Positions 63,306 through 64,000 of a stretch of DNA of 64,000 nt are shown here, one piece after another. A program made the position numbers and the translations under genes. The stretch lies in contig JASEVX010000017.1 of assembly GCA_031761405.1 (NCBI GenBank), positions 9,611,675-9,675,674 of the forward strand. The letters are read 5' to 3'. The first letter of the stretch is position 1, and the number at the start of each line of letters is the position of its first letter. This DNA comes from Serripes groenlandicus (lineage: Eukaryota; Mollusca; Bivalvia; Cardiida; Cardiidae). The notes beneath the pieces were generated by a model that did not search any database, was not told where the DNA came from, and saw only the letters and a program-made list of their open reading frames with translations.

Positions 63306-64000
63306 GGAAATAATAACAAAACAGGACATAATTTATGTATGTTTTATTTTTGAAACGGGGGTACTTTTTTGACGAGTTACGCTATGAGAGATTTTACTCC
63401 CTCAACTGATATTAAATAGGATACCCTTTTCATTTGTATATTTGGAGATTATGTACTTACTCTTTTGAAATTAAAAGAGAAAACTATATGAAATATACAA
63501 AAATAAATAAAGATGTGTTTATCAGTATATCAAAAATGGAACAGTGAGATTTTTCGTTCAACTCCAGGAAACGGAAACTACTTAGCAAAAAACCTTATAA
63601 TTTTACACAAAACATGTGATTTTTAGAGAACACCACTAGATAAACTGACAATACAATGAATGTTGCCAATTAAATGATTCCTTCTGGGATAATTCTTTTA
63701 CACCTATGTGTATCAACGTAATTGTACACATCGGTTTACTTGTGTGGGTTCTTTTTCTATCCTCGTTATCGACAATGTATATTTGTACATTGATCCTCGA
63801 ACATTAACTCATAACTGGTCATCTCCCAACAAATGGCGATTGGCTTATCAGGGAGACATTTCTGAACGCTAAATATTCATGAAAAAAATCATAATGGTGA
63901 GGGGTAATCAGACAACCTATACACCATCCTTAACTCATACTTATATATACACATTTAAGCATAACTACCGATCTAGGGACAATGCACATACCCTTTCTAC
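63306..64000. other. No recognised feature
   Basis: AT-rich low-copy DNA to the window end. Confidence 0.5.

Overview
The window is animal nuclear DNA, AT-rich and saturated with repeats. It contains no protein-coding gene that I can support. The longest open frames (145-228 codons) lie in minisatellites or across transposon copies, and none looks like a conserved protein. There is no operon structure and there are no ribosome binding sites. Three tRNA-headed SINE families, dense hairpin MITEs and microsatellite-headed ~155-161 bp tandem repeats resembling the bivalve 'pearl' elements together suggest a bivalve mollusc, possibly a heterodont clam or dreissenid. That assignment is from memory of such repeats, not from a search. 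The window is best read as intergenic or intronic DNA.

Repeat families, named here for convenience: A, a ~230 bp hairpin MITE with TTAA flanks and CCCTTTCCC ends (piggyBac-like, about 28 copies); B, a ~265 bp MITE with long terminal inverted repeats starting ATATGAGCC; BL, a longer relative of B ending in AGGGGCGTAGCT; F, a ~210 bp hairpin with TTAA flanks and CTCTTTCAGCGCC ends (5 copies); G, a ~255 bp hairpin starting CATATCGAGGGCTTGG (4 copies); J, a degenerate hairpin repeat; SINE-C, SINE-D and SINE-E, with three different tRNA-like heads; P, pearl/Helitron-like tandem repeats. Several copies are nested: B inside A, BL inside SINE-C, SINE-D inside A, A inside a 21-bp-TIR element, and an insertion inside a minisatellite. 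These nestings give a relative order of events.

Layout: 1-6.2 kb, A/B/SINE/J plus a 30-bp minisatellite. 6.8-8.2 kb, a P element with a 306-bp higher-order repeat. 8.5-14.3 kb, BL, a 17-bp minisatellite inside a 295-bp duplication, SINEs, a second P element. 14.4-19.8 kb, a tandem segmental duplication (2.8 and 2.5 kb) carrying minisatellites and a possible decayed DDE transposase trace. 19.8-20.3 kb, a 65-bp array. 20.7-30 kb, mostly low-copy DNA with scattered G, F and SINE copies and a B pair between duplicated flanks. 30.4-31.1 kb, three head-to-tail A copies. 31-39.8 kb, SINEs, a 161-bp-period P element, G, F, J. 40.4-41.7 kb, a 52-56 bp minisatellite. 42-49 kb, sparse MITEs and SINEs. 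49.3-52.3 kb, a large 45-46 bp minisatellite split by an insertion. 53.0-57.1 kb, large inverted repeats, B/BL, A. 57.2-64 kb, microsatellites, A, a 17-bp minisatellite at 60.4-61.6 kb, and A copies.

The most notable observations are: a hairpin core shared by three MITE families with unrelated ends (A, F, G); SINEs with different heads sharing one 3' tail, plus one head carrying two alternative tails; repeated cases of short direct duplications abutting MITEs; and arrays whose unit length keeps several reading frames open. I found no evidence of a new gene-based system.
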